5,851 nucleotides of DNA from contig USHE01000114.1 in assembly GCA_900554385.1 (NCBI GenBank), positions 1 to 5,851 on the forward strand, read 5' to 3'. This document shows positions 4,282 to 5,851 of the stretch, piece by piece; within the stretch, counting starts at the first letter, position 1, and each line of letters starts with the position of its first letter. The DNA comes from an uncultured bacterium (GTDB lineage Bacteria > Cyanobacteriota > Vampirovibrionia > Gastranaerophilales > Gastranaerophilaceae). The notes under the pieces were generated by a model that did no database searches, had not been told where the DNA came from, and was given only the letters and a program-made list of their open reading frames with translations. Both the position numbers and the translations under genes were made by a program.

Positions 4282-5851
4282 CTATTTCCACTTAAACTTA
4301 GGTTTTCCGTTTTCGTCAAATCCGTTCAGACTAACATGCTGCTGAGATTTTGCGCGTTCTACAGCTTCTGCAGCACCCGGCCAATCACGCCCTATTAAGT
4401 CATTATAAACATGTGCGCCGACTTGTTGAGAAAAACCATTGCCTGCCGTAAGCCATTCATAATCATCACCCTTGACATTTATCATTGTAACGCCGGTTCG
4501 AGGGTCTGTAAATGAACCATCCGAATTTTTAATGTAACCGCGACTTTCAAATTCAGACGAAGAACCAAATACTCCGTTCATACTGTTATGCCAAACTTCT
4601 CCTGTGCAGCTACTTACGTCATAATCTTTAGAGGCAAGCATATTTTCAAGCGGTGTTTTGCTTGCTGAACATCCCTCTGTTGAAGATGAATTTTTAAGTA
4701 CATCGGCTTCTATTTTTGCTTTATCTTCGGCACTAATTCCATCTGCGCCGGCTTCTGTTTTTTTCACCAATTCAATATGCTTGTCAAGCTCATCGCCTAA
4801 CTCCTTAATAGAAGAAGCCGAATCTTTTAAAGCTTCAACCTGATTTTCCATCGCTTCATATTGTGTTAAAATACCATGCTGTGTTTGAAGTTCTGAATTA
4901 AGGCGTTCATAATTTGCAGTAGTATCATCGTATGTTTGAACTGCAGTGTCATATTGTTCCTGATTTTGCTCAACCTTATCCTGCATTGTGTCACATTTTT
5001 CAGCTAAATCCTTATACTTAGATTCACTTTGTTTAAGTTTTTTCAAAACATTCGCTTTTGTTTCCTGGGCTTGCACTAAAGTTTGCTCTACCTGATTAAG
5101 TTTTGTTTGTGCTGTTTCCTGACATTGTTTTGCTTCTTCCAAGCTTGTTTGAGCCTGCTGCTTTTCTGTACGAGCCTTTGCCACAGCAGCTTTTGCAACT
5201 TGATATTGAGGGTTTGGAGTTCCGTCCTCCAGAGTTTGAGGAGTATTCGCAAGTGTTGTTTCGGCAGATTGTAACGATTGTGTTGCTGCATTAACAGATG
5301 CCTCAGCTTTTGCAACAGAAGTCTTTGCCGATGATAGTTCGTTTTGAGCTGAAGATTTATTCTTTTCTTCTGCCTTCACATTCGAACATGCCTCATCATA
5401 TTCTGAATTGACAGAACTTAACTGTTCATCCATTTTATCTCTGGCTTGTATTGATGAATTCAAATTGCTTTTATTTTGTTCAAGTGAAGTTTTCGCAGTT
5501 TCGCTTTGATTTTTTGCACCATCCGCTTGAGTTTCCAGACGAGATACATTTGCCTCGGCTGTAGCTTTTTGATTTGCTAATGCGTTAAAATTTGCCTGAG
5601 CTTGAGCTAATGCCTGATTAGCCTTTACTGCTTCATTGGCAAGAGAAGGTTTCAGATTTGAACACGCCATTGATGACCAACCATTTGAAATAGCCTGACG
5701 GACATCAGTTAATACAGATGAATCAATGCTTGCATTTAAATTATTATTGAGGTTTTGCGCATAACCGGAATACTGCACTTCTGAGGATACACTTCCGCTG
5801 CCACCGCCTCCACTAAGAGTTACTCCTGATGGTGACAGAGCTTGATTAGAC
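4282..5851 (-). CDS. Large coiled-coil protein of unknown function, 5' end cut by window
   Basis: The frame is open from the right edge to a TAG at 4282, giving 522 visible residues; the start lies outside the window. The GTG at 5778 is an internal Val, since coding continues 24 codons upstream. Visible residues 13-20 are a Gly/Ser linker (SGGGGSGS). Residues about 70-365 are almost wholly helical, rich in Ala, Gln, Lys and Glu, with many AKAxVAKA- and QAQTSLEEAK-like heptads. A Pro/Gly-containing break at about 203-215 (NTPQTLEDGTPNPQYQ) suggests the helix folds back as an antiparallel coiled-coil hairpin. Residues about 390-522 look globular, with five Trp and two Cys, and end in FDENGKPKFKWK. 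I recognise no catalytic motif and no transmembrane segment. Low complexity and the linker fit a secreted, surface or structural protein, but with the N-terminus missing a signal peptide cannot be checked. No convincing terminator follows before the rplF promoter. Confidence 0.85.
   Translation of the reverse strand, partial: SNQALSPSGVTLSGGGGSGSVSSEVQYSGYAQNLNNNLNASIDSSVLTDVRQAISNGWSSMACSNLKPSLANEAVKANQALAQAQANFNALANQKATAEANVSRLETQADGAKNQSETAKTSLEQNKSNLNSSIQARDKMDEQLSSVNSEYDEACSNVKAEEKNKSSAQNELSSAKTSVAKAEASVNAATQSLQSAETTLANTPQTLEDGTPNPQYQVAKAAVAKARTEKQQAQTSLEEAKQCQETAQTKLNQVEQTLVQAQETKANVLKKLKQSESKYKDLAEKCDTMQDKVEQNQEQYDTAVQTYDDTTANYERLNSELQTQHGILTQYEAMENQVEALKDSASSIKELGDELDKHIELVKKTEAGADGISAEDKAKIEADVLKNSSSTEGCSASKTPLENMLASKDYDVSSCTGEVWHNSMNGVFGSSSEFESRGYIKNSDGSFTDPRTGVTMINVKGDDYEWLTAGNGFSQQVGAHVYNDLIGRDWPGAAEAVERAKSQQHVSLNGFDENGKPKFKWK

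Noticed and set aside
5083..5315. Several overlapping 60-75 codon frames on both strands
   Set aside because: They arise because the Ala/Gln/Lys-rich repeats of the coiled coil lack stops in other frames; no ribosome sites or family motifs were seen.
5776..5778. GTG at 5778 as start of the coiled-coil gene
   Set aside because: The frame stays open for 24 more codons to the window edge with protein-like content, including a Gly/Ser linker, and there is no ribosome site before the GTG.
5790..5813. Gly/Ser linker as a sign of engineered or vector sequence
   Set aside because: Codons are varied and the flanks are native-looking; such linkers are common in natural multidomain surface proteins, and the secretin here has a similar Gly/Ser insert.

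Overview
The window is AT-rich and gene-dense. All six recognisable genes are on the minus strand, so it is best read from the right edge to the left. A signal-peptide lipoprotein plus an outer-membrane secretin point to a diderm (Gram-negative-type) bacterium with a type IV pilus or type II secretion apparatus. L6 and L18 are ordinary bacterial forms, and the L18 C-terminal half (VVFDRGG, YHGR, ALADAAREAG) looks cyanobacteria-like. With the low GC content, my best guess is a non-photosynthetic cyanobacterial relative such as a gut Vampirovibrionia/Gastranaerophilales (Melainabacteria). This is an inference from memory of family sequences, not from a search.

Layout in transcription order: (1) 5851-4282, the C-terminal 522 residues of a large coiled-coil protein of unknown function, open at the window edge. 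(2) 4247-4220, a strong sigma70-type promoter (TTGACA-N16-TAAAAT) followed by a leader that could fold into a pseudoknot next to the Shine-Dalgarno. (3) 4151-3612 rplF (L6), then a 98-nt spacer holding a long interrupted hairpin, then 3513-3145 rplR (L18). (4) 3126-3094, a strong symmetrical intrinsic terminator. (5) 2982-2125, a P-loop kinase of the uridine kinase/phosphoribulokinase family with an extra N-terminal domain of about 70 residues, followed by a weak AT-rich hairpin. (6) 2005-1974, a promoter candidate, then 1921-1232, a PilP-like lipoprotein, and 22 nt later 1209-1, a PilQ/GspD-type secretin that runs off the left edge within its secretin domain.

How the genes work together: L6 and L18 are 50S proteins made from what looks like a free-standing two-gene operon, cut off from the usual spc neighbours (rpsH upstream, rpsE downstream). 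The lipoprotein and secretin form a second two-gene operon that would build the outer-membrane pore and its inner-membrane or periplasmic connector. The kinase sits alone between terminators and is probably nucleotide salvage or an unassigned relative. The coiled-coil protein has no evident functional link to its neighbours.

I see no RNA genes, insertion sequences, CRISPR arrays or attachment sites, and no stretch over 300 bases without a gene. I do not see a clearly new multi-gene system. The most unusual parts are the isolated rplF-rplR unit with its structured non-coding segments and the uncharacterised coiled-coil protein.
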